In this document: piece by piece, positions 1-11,482 of the stretch | Position numbering within the stretch: position 1 is the first letter of the stretch | Layout: every line of letters starts with the position of its first letter | Origin: Vombatus ursinus | Lineage: Eukaryota > Chordata > Mammalia > Diprotodontia > Vombatidae | Length of the DNA: 64,000 nucleotides | NCBI RefSeq assembly: GCF_900497805.2 | Contig: NW_020954581.1 | Location: 2,289,272-2,353,271 of the forward strand | Direction: 5' to 3' | The notes under the pieces: generated by a model | Database searches by the model: none | Seen by the model: only the letters and a program-made list of their open reading frames with translations | Told to the model about the DNA's origin: nothing | Translations under genes and position numbers: made by a program

Positions 1-84
1 AGGAGGCCATGTTCTTAGTTGTTTTAGACAAACTGGATCCAACTTAATCCTTTTACACAAGGCCTACTGGCTTAAGAGAGGCCT

Positions 85-280
85 GCCAGCCTAGTGTCAC
101 TGGAATAAGCCACTGGATTTGGGATCTAAAGACCTGGGTTCAAATCTAGCCTCAGGCACTTACTAGCTATGTGACCCTGAGCAAATCTCTTACCTTTTGT
201 GATCCTCATCTGTAAAATGAGGGTGTTGGGCTGGATGGCCTCTAATATCTCTCCTACCTCTAAATCGATGATCCTACTAT
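85..280 (+). repeat. MIR3-type CORE-SINE
   Basis: The copy has a tRNA-like head (gacctgggttcaaatct), the CORE 'actagctatgtgaccctg' and a 3' end 'gggctggatggcctctaa' of the type shared with CR1/L3 LINEs. It is old and diverged. Confidence 0.75.
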
Positions 281-685
281 GACCTATAGTAGTGCAAGGT
301 TGACCAGCTGTGGTGTTCCTTTCCTTATCACTGTCTTGTGCGTTCACTTAGTTTGTGGCTGTCTTAGAACGGCTACCTCTAAAGCAACATAAATATATTC
401 AGTGACAAAAAGCACACATGCCACATCGAAAGAATGGACCATCAGAAAATGAACAAATTGTGTTTCTGTTTACTTTCCTAGGCCAAAGGTGACAGACAAG
501 CACAGATGAATTTCACAAATTTATTTTGAGTTTCATCTAGAGAAGGAAAGTCCAGCATAATAGGGAGAAATAGAAAGTCTTAGGAATGGGTTCAAGAAAT
601 CATTTTCACAAATACAAGATGGGATGGGCAACAGTTAGATTGTCGTTTGTCTATACGAGTTCTGAGACTTTTGTTTTCTCTTTTT
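281..685. other. Unassigned unique stretch
   Basis: I recognise no repeat, exon or RNA here. A short T-rich run lies near 681-689, at the junction with the following LINE. Confidence 0.5.
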
Positions 686-689
686 TTTA

Positions 690-1297
690 GTGGTCTATAA
701 GCTCAATCAAAGTCAAGTGTAAGCTGGCAGCCAAAGTATAATCTTGGGCTACACTAAGTGAGGTATAACAGCTAAGATCAGGTAGGTAAGGTACCACCAA
801 CTCTGTCCTGATCAGACCACATCTAGAATATTGTTTTAAATCCTGGGCATCATCTTTTAGAAGGACATTCACAAGTTAGAGAGCATTCAAAGGAGAATAA
901 CCAAGATAGTAAAGATCATGTTATATGAAGACCCATTAAAAGACCTGGGCACGTTTGGCCTAGGGAAGAGAAGATTGGATAAGGGATGTCTTCCAATTAC
1001 AAGAACATCTTATGGAAGATAAATTTAACTTGTCCTCTTTGGTTTCAGAAAATAGAACTAGGAACAATAGTTGGGAGGGGCAAATTTCGCTTTGAAGTCA
1101 AGAAAAACTTCCTAACAATTAGAGCTATTCTAAAATGAGGATGGATCTCCAGTAACTGGATGGTCTTTGGGCAAAAACTGAATGACCATTTGTTGGTTGG
1201 ATTGTAAAAGGCATTTTTGATCCAGTATAGGTTGGGCTAGATGAGCCCTGAGGTCACCTTCCAACTTGGAAATTATATGACTCTGTGATTCTATGGT
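690..1297 (+). repeat. CR1/L3 LINE, 3' end
   Basis: The sequence follows the L3/CR1 ORF2 C-terminus and 3' UTR. It has 'agaaggacattcacaagtt', then 'ggcctagggaagagaag', then the tail 'ggttgggctagatgagccc' and 'ccttccaacttggaa'. It is heavily mutated with no open frame, so it is an ancient dead copy. Confidence 0.8.
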
Positions 1298-1794
1298 ATA
1301 CTGTCCCATGGCGCCACACCTCTAAACAAGGTAGGAGGCCTTAATTAAACCAAAAATAATTATCCTGGAGAAGTGAAGGGTACACAAAACCACCATCGAT
1401 GTAATTAGTTTTCTAATTAGTTTTCTAAGTGTTCTTCCCTGCTGTGGACATTAGAGGCTGCATTGATCTTCAGATGACAGTATGTTTGAAATAACTCTAT
1501 GTAAGAAAGTGGCCACTTGTTAAGTAGGAATGCTCCTCCTGGCCATGGTCTTCATGTAGTTTACAAAACTAGCTTTTGGTAAGCTAGTCTCCTTCTGTAT
1601 CATAGTAGTCATCTTGGTGATCACAGAAAGAGCAGGCTTATCTTCAAATAGGAAGGCAGAGGTCATCATTCAGATTTTTGGAGGCAATGAGTCATTCAAC
1701 AGGATATGGAGAAGAACCTTGACAACCCACACAACCACTCCATGGCAAAAGGAAAGGTGAAAATTTCACTAGAATCAGCTACCTATGAAAACAT
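1298..1794. other. Unassigned unique stretch
   Basis: No repeat family or coding signal is recognised. There is a short direct repeat of 'ttttctaattag' around 1407-1430, and TAATTA-type motifs near 1340-1430. Confidence 0.4.
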
Positions 1795-1940
1795 CACAAT
1801 GGCTCCCTCTATGGAAAACTTTCCAGACTCTACTCCACCAACATACATAGCCTTCAAGGTCTGACTGAAATCTCCCTTTCTCTGCCAAGCCTTTGCTATC
1901 CATGCCAAATAGAAGGTATGTGTCCCTCTCAAGATTAGTG
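1795..1940 (+). repeat. Possible L2 LINE fragment
   Basis: The stretch 'ccttcaaggtctgactgaa' followed by 'tctgccaagcctttgct' resembles the L2 ORF2 end and 3' UTR ('ccttcaagacccagctcaa'). The similarity is weak, so this is only a tentative call. Confidence 0.35.
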
Positions 1941-1999
1941 CCACTCATACGCACTTAACCAACAACATAGGCTCATTTAATATATGGTTACTTATATAA

Positions 2000-2165
2000 G
2001 GAGGTGTACAGGAGCGCTGACTCTGGGCTCAGAGGACCTGGGTTCAAATCTTACCTTTCATGCTAACTACCTGTGTGACCTTGGACAGTTTACTTGCCTG
2101 CTCTCAGGTTTCCTCACCTATAAAATGAAATTAGATGAACTCTTAGGACCCTTCCAGCTATAGAC
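2000..2165 (+). repeat. MIR3-type CORE-SINE
   Basis: It shows 'cagaggacctgggttcaaat', a degraded CORE, 'tcctcacctataaaatg' and the L3-like tail 'acccttccagctatag'. Confidence 0.7.
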
Positions 2166-2265
2166 CAAAGAAGCCCTTATCTTAAACAGTACATGACTAT
2201 CTCACATGAATTTCTTTACTTGGGTTTAGATCTCATTTCCCTAAAAGACTTTTAAGTTTCCTGCC

Positions 2266-2520
2266 AGAGACAACTAGGTGGAGCTGGCTAGGACATCAGA
2301 CCTGGAATCAGGAATACCAAGTTCAAATCCACCCTCAGACACCTACTGGCTGTATGACCAACCCAAGGCAAGTCACTTACCCTCTATCTGCCTCAGTAAA
2401 ATGTAGATGATAATAGTACCTACCTCCCTGGGCTGTTGTAAGAGTTAAATGCAATAATGTTTGTAAAGTGCTTGGTACAGTGTTTGGAACATAGTAGGTG
2501 CTTAAATAAATGTTTATTCC
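2266..2520 (+). repeat. MIR/THER1-type CORE-SINE, near full length
   Basis: A tRNA-like head (caactaggtgg..., gttcaaatccaccctcagac), the CORE, and the L2-like tail 'aagtgcttggtacagtg' followed by 'aaataaatgtttatt' are all present and in order. Confidence 0.8.
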
Positions 2521-2544
2521 CTTTTCTCTCCTTCTCTTCTTCCC

Positions 2545-2650
2545 AAAGGCAAGAGATAGTGTCCTTATACTTGTTTACATGTACCACAACACCTAAAATA
2601 GTTCATTATACAGAGCACATCTCCAAAAATATTTGTTTGATTGGTGTACA
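2545..2650 (+). repeat. L2 LINE 3' terminus
   Basis: It matches the end of L2, with 'aaggcaagagatagtgtcc', then 'acacctaaaatagttca', then 'atatttgtttgattgg'. The copy is short and 5'-truncated. Confidence 0.6.
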
Positions 2651-2874
2651 TTTACCCAGAGAGACTAATGGTCAGAACATTGAGTTCTATTTGCCTTGGG
2701 CTTTATGCAGAGGTCATTATCATCAGTCTTAATTCTTATCTAAAATATTGGTCTGGACCTGTGATTCCATTCAGGCAGGAAGCTCCCAGTGAAATAATTG
2801 ATTAGATCAATCAACACTGAGAGGGTAGGGGCTTATCGCTTCCTTTCCCCCCACCCTACACCTAGTCAAACCCC

Positions 2875-2975
2875 CTTATACCTCTCAGGAAACTGAGGCC
2901 CAAAGAAGTGATTTTCTCAAGGTTATGTAGAAAGCTAGTGAGAATCAGAATAAAGACCTGGGGCATTGAGCTTCT
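2875..2975 (-). repeat. MIR fragment
   Basis: The signature 'ggaaactgaggcccaaag' and the decayed CORE that follows are the reverse complement of MIR. Confidence 0.6.
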
Positions 2976-3019
2976 CTTTCCAAAGCAAGTTGGTGGATGG
3001 AGAAAATCATCATGGAGAG

Positions 3020-3130
3020 AAGATAGTACAGGGGAAAGAGCACAAGCTTCAGAGTGAGAGAACCTAGCCTCAAACCCTGCCTCTGAGGCTTACCACCTTT
3101 TTGACTCCATCTCAGGTATTGTGTTGAAAT
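3020..3130 (+). repeat. MIR-class fragment
   Basis: The stretch 'agtacaggggaaagagcac' followed by a decayed CORE fits MIR/MIR3. The next bases ('gactgcttcaggaggtgatg', 3139-3160) resemble L3 3' sequence, so the exact boundary is uncertain. Confidence 0.45.
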
Positions 3131-3544
3131 TCTGGACTGCTTCAGGAGGTGATGGGCTCCCCCCAGGGGTGTGAATCTCCTGGTCTCACTGGCTGCCTGG
3201 GCACTCCCACCATGAACAGAGATGCTAAGCATTCATGAACACATGGTGATCGGGGACAGAAACAGAGAAGCTCAAGCTGCTTTTTCTCCTCCCTGCCCCC
3301 TATTTCATAGCAGTTCTTCCTCCTTGAAAGTTGTTAAGGTAGATACTGTCTGCTTGAGTCCTTTTTAGGCACATTCAGTTTTGGCTCAACAACCAATTTT
3401 ACAAAAAATTTTTGTTACCATGCAATAAACTAATAGGAAACAGATGTATACTTTCATGTTCTCTGAAGTAGGGGGAAGGACCGTCCTATTACACAAGCCT
3501 ACAGGATCAGGCCTTCATTGGCCAGTCTCCCTATAACACACAGA

Positions 3545-3905
3545 GTGAGCTCCACTGTAATATGCCCAACAAACGGTCATCTAGGTTCTAGAAGCTTGAA
3601 GACCTCTTAGGAGAGGGAACTCATCACCTCTCAGGGTCACTCATTCCATTTTAGGACAGCTATAATTAGGACATTGTTCTTGTTTGCTATCAAGCCTAAA
3701 TGGCTTCTTTGAAACTCCTACCCCATTGTCCCTGGTTCTGCCCTCTGGGGCCAAATAGAAATCCTTTATATAACAATCTTTCAAACACTTGAGAACAACT
3801 GCCATATCCTGAGTCTCCTTTTTAGGCTGAACATGAGCAGTTCCTTCATCTGATCCCCATCTAACATGAACTCAAAGTCCTTCACAATCCTGAATGTTCT
3901 CCTCT
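3545..3905 (-). repeat. CR1/L3 LINE, 3' end
   Basis: Read on the minus strand it follows the L3 3' region: 'gctatcaagcctaaatgg', 'ctggttctgccctctggggc' and 'caaacacttgagaacaac' are the complementary landmarks in the right order. It is non-coding now. Confidence 0.8.
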
Positions 3906-4390
3906 GACATCAATGCTGGTCCCAAAGCTTCATGGAATCTCCACTTTAGCAACCAGCTCTTCCTTGTTGATAAGCATCTGGTCCAGAAGAGACCTTCCTC
4001 TGCCTTGTGAAGAATGAAATTATCATTAATATAAGATGCCAAGAATTTCCTTGCCCTTCTACATATCACACAGACACACAGACACACACATAGATCTTGA
4101 GCAGATGAAGTCCCCCATAGTTTTAATATCATGCCTCCGGGCCGGGTTTGTGTTCTGTTTCCCTAAGTTCTTGTCTAATTCCTCCATCCGCTAGGTACTC
4201 TGTAATTACGTTCCATTCCACTATGGAATGTGGCTCTCTCTCCATTATGAATCCTCATCCTCATGCTCTCCATAATTATTCCCTCTACCTCTGTTTTTCC
4301 TTATTTCCCCATGAATATTTGTTCTTAATATTAAATGCTACTCTACTACCCCTCTTATCGATTCTGACCCTTTTGCACTAGGGAGTGTGG
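3906..4390 (-). repeat. Probable CR1-like LINE, internal part
   Basis: Phrases such as 'gatgaagtcccccatag' are typical of the reverse complement of CR1-clade ORF2. It directly follows an L3 3' end in the same orientation, so it may be the same element with an internal deletion. The clade call is from memory and not firm. A short (CA)n lies at about 4069-4090. Confidence 0.45.
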
Positions 4391-4554
4391 GCACAATGAA
4401 TAGCACTCATTCATTGGTTCTATGACAATGCAGTGTGAGGTGACAATAATACTTTACTGATTTACTGAACAATTTTTCAATAAAGCTTTATGATATTATG
4501 GTTAGGCTTGAGTATTATCCATGACATTATAGAATAATGGAGCCCATATATAAG

Positions 4555-4712
4555 AATATACATACACATACATACACACACTAGGTTTTATATATATATA
4601 TGTATATACACATATATTATATATACATATATTATGTATATATGTATATATGTATACATACATTATGTATATATGTGTATATATTTTATATATATATACA
4701 TATATATATTAT
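4555..4712. repeat. AT-rich (TATA/TATG)n microsatellite
   Basis: Alternating TA, TATG and CATA units run for about 150 bases. The small open frame across it is an artefact of the repeat. Confidence 0.9.
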
Positions 4713-4877
4713 GTTGTTGTTCATCCTTTGTTTTCAAAGAGGACCAATGACATCATGGGGTGATGTCTTAACTTGCATATGAATTGGATTAAGTGAGGCA
4801 GAGCTGCTCAAAGTCATCAGCTTCACTATCTCTTCTTGAGTCATGGAAGTCCAGTGGCAGAACAAAAGTCAAGACAA
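4713..4877 (+). repeat. Family-D SINE
   Basis: It begins 'ttgttgttcatcctttg' and carries 'aaagaggaccaatgacatc', 'ttaagtgaggcagagct' and 'gtccagtggcag'. The same landmarks recur at 5864, 11163 and, inverted, at 12080 and 34060. I recognise it as a common marsupial repeat but do not assign a database name. Confidence 0.75.
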
Positions 4878-4880
4878 ATG

Positions 4881-5015
4881 GTAAGGATAATAATAGTACC
4901 AATTTCATAGGTTTGTTGTGAGGATTACATGAAATAATATTTGTAAAGCACTTAGCATAGAGCTTGGCATATAGTAAGTACTACATAAATGTTAACTATT
5001 ATTAACGTCATCGTC
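4881..5015 (+). repeat. MIR/THER1 3' part
   Basis: The L2-like SINE tail is clear: 'tttgtaaagcacttagcat', then 'taagtactacataaatg' ending in an ATT-rich run. The 5' part was probably lost or displaced by the family-D copy immediately upstream. Confidence 0.75.
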
Positions 5016-5770
5016 ATCATTACTCTTATTATTATTATCCTAGTTCCACTGTATTGCACACAAGCATATGAAGAATTCCCCAATGGAATGGTTGGATGAG
5101 AACAATATGTAATGTATAACTCATAACAATATATAATTAGGGTGGTGCTTTCAGAAGGTCTGTACTTTCAGTGGTTGGTGATAAGTGCCTTAAGTAGCTG
5201 AAAGAATTTTTTTTAAATATTGTCTAAGCAAGACTTCCAGAAAAGTAATGCCATTGTCTCACATTCTTCTATTTATGGACTTTAGGATATGGGTGGTTCC
5301 CACTGTGGAGATTTTGATCACAGTCCAGAAACTGTAACAACATTCAGAAAGACCAAGTTCCACATTTACTATTCGGGAGTGATCCTTTAGTGGCCTAAAA
5401 TAATGAAAAAACTAAGCGACTCCACCCTGCTACATGGGGACATTTTCCAGTCCTCCAAACCCAGGTGTTGGATGTAAGATGCTTCCCCCATAGAAACTTC
5501 TATTCTGAAATGGCAATTGAGGAAGAATGAAAAGGGGTCACATGGCTCCTTTTCATCATCTTTTATAATAAATTCTTCTTGGATAGACAGATAGTACGTC
5601 CTTAATGGTAGCTAGTATTTATTCTCAATGTCATGGACCCCTTTTCTGTCAACCCTATAACTTATCTTGACTCCATTTTTAAAAAATCTAGGTCAGTCAC
5701 CTCTTCAACATCACTTTTTAAAAATCCCAATGAAAGGCGGAATGAAAGAGCCAAGGAATACCTTCCACTT
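5016..5770. other. Unassigned unique stretch
   Basis: No recognised repeat apart from a short ATT/TCA-rich run at 5016-5040. Open frames here lack codon-bias or homology support. Confidence 0.4.
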
Positions 5771-5863
5771 GATTACAGAATTATCACAAAATCTTAGAAT
5801 CAGAAGGCAGCTCAGACACCATTTAGTCCAACCTATTTCTGAGCAAGAATCCTCCCAAAACAT

Positions 5864-6036
5864 TGTTATTATTGTTGTTTGCTCTTCATTCTCAAAGAGA
5901 ACCAATGATGTCACAATGTCTTGACTTGCAAATGAATTGGATTTAAGTGAGGCAGAGCTGAGTAAAGTCTTCATCCTTACTCTTCGTTCCAGAGTCAATC
6001 AGAGTCCAGTGGCAAGATGACTGATGATGGCCCAGC
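5864..6036 (+). repeat. Family-D SINE with target-site duplication
   Basis: It is flanked by 'tcccaaaacat' (5853-5863) and 'tccccaaaacat' (6037-6048), an 11-12 base TSD. The body has 'caaagagaaccaatgatg' and 'aagtgaggcagagctgag'. It landed in an older L3, so it is the younger of the two. Confidence 0.8.
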
Positions 6037-6110
6037 TCCCCAAAACATACTGCAAAAGTGGTCATTTGGTTTTTTCCTTGAATTCAAGAACTCCAGTGAA
6101 GGAGAGTCAC

Positions 6111-6350
6111 TACCAACTAATCAAGAACCATTTGTTAAATGCCCATTAAGCATTAGGTACTGTCCTACCTGCTGGGACACAAAGACAGTCCTGGACTTGC
6201 AAGAACTTACTTTCTAATGACATCCTAGCTCCCATGCAGTCAACAATAGTCAACAAGCATTTATTAAGCACTTACTATGCACTAGGTGCTTTGCTGAATA
6301 CTGGGGATACAAAAACAAAACAAAACAAAACAAAACAAAACCTGTCCCTT
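6111..6350 (-). repeat. L2-type LINE 3' end
   Basis: The reverse complement of an L2 tail is seen ('tattaagcacttactatg', 'aatactggggatacaaaaa'). Two partly overlapping 3' ends may be present (6115-6230 and 6235-6350). An (AAAAC)n run lies at 6311-6340. Confidence 0.65.
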
Positions 6351-6544
6351 TCTAATTCTGCTTTTAGCTAGCTCTAATTGAGGAGTTTTTTCCTTCCATC
6401 ACGCCAAATTTGATTTTCCTCTTTGTAACCTCTGTTCATTCCTCAGGAGTATTTCCCCCTGGGGCCAAGTGGAATGAGCCCTATCTCGCTCTTCCCACTG
6501 AGTGCCTTTCAACTTTGATATGCTGGGATATGTCAGGATTTTTT

Positions 6545-6835
6545 CAGGACAACAGTTCAGTAGCCCAAAGAAGCCTGAGGACTGTCAAGGGACCCAAGGA
6601 TACATTTGGCTCTCCATTCTACATGAGGTTCAGTCACCTCAACTCCATAATCCCCATTAAATGAGGAAACTTGGTAACCCTAGTGAGCTGCTGTAATTAA
6701 GACTATCCACAGTATGTATGCTTCATTTGTAAATATTGTTGTTCCTTCAGTATTCTCAGCTTTCTAGAAATAGAATCATGGAAAGTCCAATAGATAATCA
6801 CTGTATCTTCAAGAGCTAAATGGACTCATTTTCTC
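6545..6835. other. Unassigned stretch
   Basis: Nothing recognised. It may contain further decayed L3, but I cannot support that. Confidence 0.35.
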
Positions 6836-6839
6836 TGTA

Positions 6840-7140
6840 TTGCAGGCAATGCTGTTCCCTCCTCACCTCCAATTCTTGGATCTCATCAAGGTTCAGTTTA
6901 AATATCACCTTCTACAAGAGGCCTTCCCTGAGTCCTCCACCTTTCGATAACCCCTCCCTCCTCCAATTACTTTGTAGATAGTTTATATTTATGTGGGTAT
7001 ATGCCATCCTCGTCCCAACAAGAGTTCCTTGGGGTCAAGGACTGTTTCATTTCTAGTTTTGTATCCCTAAGACCCAACATAGTTCCTGAGCTCCTTGTAG
7101 GTTCTTAGTAATTCCTTGTTGAATTGAAATTAAATTGAAT
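6840..7140 (+). repeat. L2 LINE 3' end
   Basis: L2 landmarks occur in order: 'caccttctacaagaggcct', 'tccctcctccaattactttg', 'ttccttggggtcaaggact' and a terminal TTGAAT-rich tail. Confidence 0.85.
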
Positions 7141-7484
7141 GCTTCAACTCTGGGTCTATTGAGAATTTTCCCTCTTTCCTGGAAAGAGGCAATGGTTTAT
7201 TTTGGGCATTGTGTATATACTAATGTCACTGTGCTTTTAAAACAGTTTTATAAAGTGTGACAGTGTCAAATCTTTAAAAGAGGATTGAATGGAATAGCAT
7301 TTAAATATGCCAAGTTAGTGCAGAACTCTGTTGGTGGTGTTGTGAACAGATGCGAGAAATGGAGTTTTTACTGTATCTAAAGAAAAATAATTTCATCAAG
7401 AGCAATCTCATCTGAAAAGTTGGACTAGAACTTGGAACCACTTCTTTTTCCTCATCTTTGATCAGATGACAGGATGCCATCATC
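7141..7484. other. Unassigned unique stretch
   Basis: I see no repeat or gene signal that I can name. Confidence 0.4.
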
Positions 7485-7685
7485 ATTATCATCAACAAAC
7501 ATTTATTGACCACTTACTGTGTGCAGAACATTGGACTAAGCATGGGAGATAGAAAGAGGTGGGACCCCAGGTTTTGTCCACAATGTGTTTTCCATCTAGT
7601 TATTGATACAGGACAGGTTTTCAAAACATAAGTAATAATACAAGAAGCACAGATTAAGTGTAAAACAAAAAGTAGAACAGAAAAG
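7485..7685 (-). repeat. L2-type LINE 3' end
   Basis: It opens with 'aacaaacatttattgacca' and continues 'cttactgtgtgcagaacat', the complement of an L2 terminus. Confidence 0.65.
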
Positions 7686-7739
7686 AGCTGCTATGCATTT
7701 CCAGAGGAGTGAAAGATCCCTGGGCACTGGGGAAAGCTG

Positions 7740-8475
7740 ATCCTTCAAGGATCCAAAGAACCATGGAATATGAGTGTTAAAAGGGAATTCAGTGGCCATT
7801 GAGCTCAACATATACATTAAAGGAAGCCCCATAGAACATATCTGAGATGTGGCCATCCAGCCTCAACCTGAAGCCTTCCTAAAAGGGGAAACACCAGCTT
7901 TCAGGGCAGCCCATTCTACTTTTGAGCAGCCCTAGCGGAGAGGTTGTCTCTCTATATCAAGCCTAAATTTTCTTCTTTCCAACTTCTACCCATTGTTCCT
8001 GCTTCAGTCCTCTGGCGTCAAACAGAACAAGTCTAATCTCTCTTGCAAATGACAGCCCTTTAAATACTTAAACACAATTATTACATGCCAACTCAGTCTA
8101 ATCCTCTCTCTGCTCAACATGCTCAGTTCCTTCAACCTCTCCTTATATGACATGGACTCAAGACCCTTCATCATCCTGGTTGTCTTCCTCTGGATATTCT
8201 CTAGTTTATCAACTTCTTTCAGAAACTGTGGCATCCAGTACTGGATGTAACATTTTAGATAAGGTCTGAGGACAGAGTACACAGAGACTATTACCTGGTT
8301 GCTTCCCAAGAGCTATGTCTCTCAATATTGCTTCAAATTACATTAGGTTTTTTTTTTGGTTGCCACATCACACTGCTGACTAATATTGTGTTTATAGTTC
8401 ACTAAATCTCCCAAATCTTCGTCAAAAAAAGCTATTCTCTACTATGCTTCCCTGAACTTGGGAAGTTGACAAATT
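7740..8475 (-). repeat. CR1/L3 LINE, about 735 bp of 3' end
   Basis: This is the best-preserved L3 in the window. The minus strand keeps a 101-codon open stretch (8004-8309) with CR1/L3 ORF2 C-terminal landmarks: LRPYLKC, 'KEVDKLENIQRKTTRMMKGLE', 'YKERLKEL' and 'VFKYLKGC'. Sequence further upstream in the element reaches 8475 ('gttgccacatcacactgct' on the plus strand). The reverse-transcriptase core is missing, so the copy cannot move itself. Confidence 0.88.
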
Positions 8476-8499
8476 GGTTGGGACTCATTGAAACTTATA

Positions 8500-9560
8500 G
8501 AGAAGACGAAGAAGGCATTTATAGCAGCAGTAATTTTGTGAACAATGGCATAAAGACAGAAATGCATGTGGCTTCCTTGATAAAGAATCAGGAGACCATT
8601 TTGGTTGGAGCAAAGGACCTCATAGAGGAATGCTGAATCAAATATTTGAAAAACTGGGTTGGAGAGACTTTAATGCCAAGCTAACTTCTCAGGAAGAGTT
8701 AACAAAGTATTAGACCTTGAGGAACATTTCATGAGACAGTAACCAATGAAGATCCCACATCTGGTCAAAGAAAAGAATGATAATTTTGAAGTGCTCTTCA
8801 ATAATACACACAAGGACTCAGATAGGGATAAGGGAATAAGTTATCCAGAGGGAAGAGATGATGTGGATATTTGCATGGGTTGGGGGAGAAGGATTGGCCA
8901 AATCAACTCTTAGTTCTATACACACAAGAGGAATGAGATTCAAGCTATGCAACACAGAGAAGTAAGATCAGAGGAGAAGGTGAGTTCCACTAATGTGAGA
9001 CTTTTGTCAAGTCACTTAATGTTTCTGGGCCTCCGTTGACTCATCAATGAAATTAAGGCAGTTGGATGAGGGTATCTAAAGTCCTTTATGGCTCTAAATG
9101 TATGTACCTGTGTGATCTTCAGTCCAGAGGTAAAGAATGATTGAATCTATATTTGCAGCCTCTAGCCAGAGTTATGTGGACTCAATAAAGTACTTCAATA
9201 AGTCTAAGTTTCTTCTACCCTCCTGCTGATTTCAAAAGAAAATAGAAAAAGGCTTGGGAAGCAACATAGAGAGTTTGAAGTTGAACCTGAAGACAATGGA
9301 GAACCACTGCAAATTTGTGTTGTTGTTGTTTTAATAAAGGGCTGGTGTGCATTAAGCAGTGATTTAGGAAGACTAGTCTGAAAGAGAAACAGTAGACTCA
9401 AGAAGAGTAGCCAGGAAGTAATTTCTGTTACCCAGGATTAAAGAAATGAAGTAGACTAGGGTGGTGAGTAAGAGAACAGAAATGAAAAAAAGGATACTGA
9501 AGGAAGGAATCATATCTGGAATCAACCATGGTAGAGGTAATGCAAGGATATGCTAGAACA
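8500..9560 (-). repeat. L2 LINE, internal 3' UTR region, interrupted
   Basis: Several phrases match the reverse complement of the long L2 3' region: 'ttggttggagcaaagga', 'tttaatgccaagctaac', 'agactagggtggtgagtaa'. A MIR3 piece sits inside at about 8985-9120. The edges are diffuse. Confidence 0.6.
8985..9122 (+). repeat. MIR3-type fragment
   Basis: A CORE remnant 'gtcaagtcacttaatg' and 'tgggcctccgttgactcatc' lead into the L3-like tail 'agtcctttatggctctaaat'. Confidence 0.65.
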
Positions 9561-9664
9561 GGAGGCAAAATAACAGCTTCAGAGGGGAATGAGAAGAGTC
9601 CAGAAAGTATCTATATAAGACAGGCCAGGTAAGGTTGGTTAAATAGAAGAGCTTGGAACTTTGA

Positions 9665-9862
9665 AACTATGCTGAAAGAGCATTGATATCAAAGTCATGA
9701 GACCCAGGTTCTACTCTCACCTCCATCATTATCTCATTTTGTAATCTAGGACAGGCCACCTCACTTCTGTCTGCCTTATTTTCCTCAGTTGTAAAATGAT
9801 GGGATTGGATTAGATGACTCTTAAGATCTCCAATAGCTATATTGCACTTTGATTCTAAGCTT
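9665..9862 (+). repeat. MIR3-type CORE-SINE
   Basis: The order is head 'gagacccaggttctactct', then 'ttttcctcagttgtaaaat', then 'gattggattagatgactct'. This is a standard MIR3 layout. Confidence 0.75.
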
Positions 9863-11079
9863 CTTTGATGCATTTTCATTTGTTAAGATCTCCTATATCT
9901 CAAATTGCTTTCAATCCCACAGTTTGAATAAAGAGGCTTTTGTGCCCAATTTGCTAGTATCTGTAAATACAGAATTGATGAGGGAAAGTTAGGGAGGGAG
10001 TAGAGACTCTGTATGAAAAACAGAAGAGTATTACTGCAAGGGAGAAAGGATGTCTCTGGTTGGTGGCATCCTAGAACGAGAAGAACCAGAAATCTTAGAA
10101 TCAAGGAGAATGTTCAGATGGCAAACAATGGCTCTTTGAATTCCATTGCATTATAGGGTTGCTGAACAAAAACTTCACGAAGGATGACTTTTCTTTTTGG
10201 TTAACTGGAAAATAGATCTTTTAACAGAATTTCACAGTTGACTGATTGCAGAAGCCAACTAGTCCCACTCACAATGACTCAAGAATTCCTTCTATAGTGT
10301 AAACAACGTAACTCTTCCCCAGGAACAAGGTCATGAAGACTTGGTGAAGCAGGAATGTTAGTTCACAAGCATTACCCAGAATTCCCCAGGTTTTACTCTG
10401 GTTCACTATACTTCCTCTACCAATCTTTAAGGAACTGGGGGGACTGGGAAGGTGGAGAGAGACAAGATGACATGGGGTGGCAGACAGATTGGTGGGACTC
10501 CTGGAACCCAGTTTACAGCACCTGACCAGGAAAAATCCCAGCCTCCCCCCCTCCACTTTATTTGTCTGACCACTTCACTTCTCATTCTCCTTCTGACTTG
10601 AAAGTTGGGTATGAGATAAGTGAGTGAGGATGAAAGAAAGGTTAATCTTCCTGGCTATAATCATTGTGGCCTCCAAATAAAAGTCCATTCCTTCAAATAT
10701 TTAATTTGCATTCCAATACTGTGTGAAGTTGCTGTAAAATGTATGGCCACTTATTATATTTCTTTCCCAAGTCTATATGTGGATGGTTTGGAATAGAGAG
10801 AAGGGGATGGTAACTCTAACAACAGAAGTGACTTTTCCTCAGCTCAAGCTGAGGTGGAGGGTGGGGGTGGGGGAAGCTGAAAAGAGAGAGGATTTTTACA
10901 GTATTAAAAGTTGCCAAGATGCCCATACCCCAGACTGCTTGTGAACCAAGAGACAGAGATTTAATGTGGAAAATAAGACAGTAATGGAAGACAGAAACTG
11001 GTGTGTTTATTCAGATAAACACATTCTGCATAAAATACCCAGCCAGCTCCATCACTATACCAAAAGGTGGTTTGGTCCT
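9863..11079. other. Long unassigned stretch
   Basis: About 1.2 kb has no repeat I can name and no convincing exon. It contains a G-rich run near 10855-10875. Short open frames are scattered on both strands without homology. Confidence 0.4.
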
Positions 11080-11142
11080 CCTCTTGGGAAACTCCAGTGA
11101 AGGAGAACCCACTCCCTTCTAAGGCATCTTTCTAGAAGAGAA
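11080..11142 (-). repeat. CR1/L3 fragment
   Basis: The stretch 'aactccagtgaaggagaac' followed by 'ccactcccttctaaggca' is the complement of the L3 3' UTR. Confidence 0.5.
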
Positions 11143-11482
11143 GAACCCTTCATCAGCATGTAATTGTTCATCCTTAATTTTCCAAGAAGACCCATGCCAT
11201 CACAATGTGACAGGTGATGTCTTGACTCATGCATGAATTGGATTTAAGTGAGGCAGAGCTGCACAAAGTCTTCAGTCTCACTTTCTCTTCCAGAGTCATC
11301 GAAGTCCAGTGGCAAGACAAAAGTCAAGATGACTGGTGATGGCCCAGGATGCTGTGCATGACTTTGATATCTTTGATGTCTAACCAAGATCTAAGCACTC
11401 CACAGAGCCTGTTTCAGTTGCCTTGTTGGAACAAATTGTTCTTATCCACCCCTTCTGTTGGGAAAATTTTCACATGCTTGGA

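Larger units (their letters stand above)
5775..6540 (-). repeat. CR1/L3 LINE interrupted by two later elements
   Basis: L3 pieces occur at about 5775-5863, 6037-6110 and 6353-6540, all minus strand and in consensus order ('gtccaacctatttctgagc', 'aactccagtgaaggagag', 'ctctaattgaggagtttttt', 'cccctggggccaagtgga'). A family-D SINE and an L2 3' end separate them. Confidence 0.75.

Noticed and set aside
4600-4782. Tyrosine/isoleucine-rich frame
   Set aside because: TA-rich microsatellite running into a family-D SINE.
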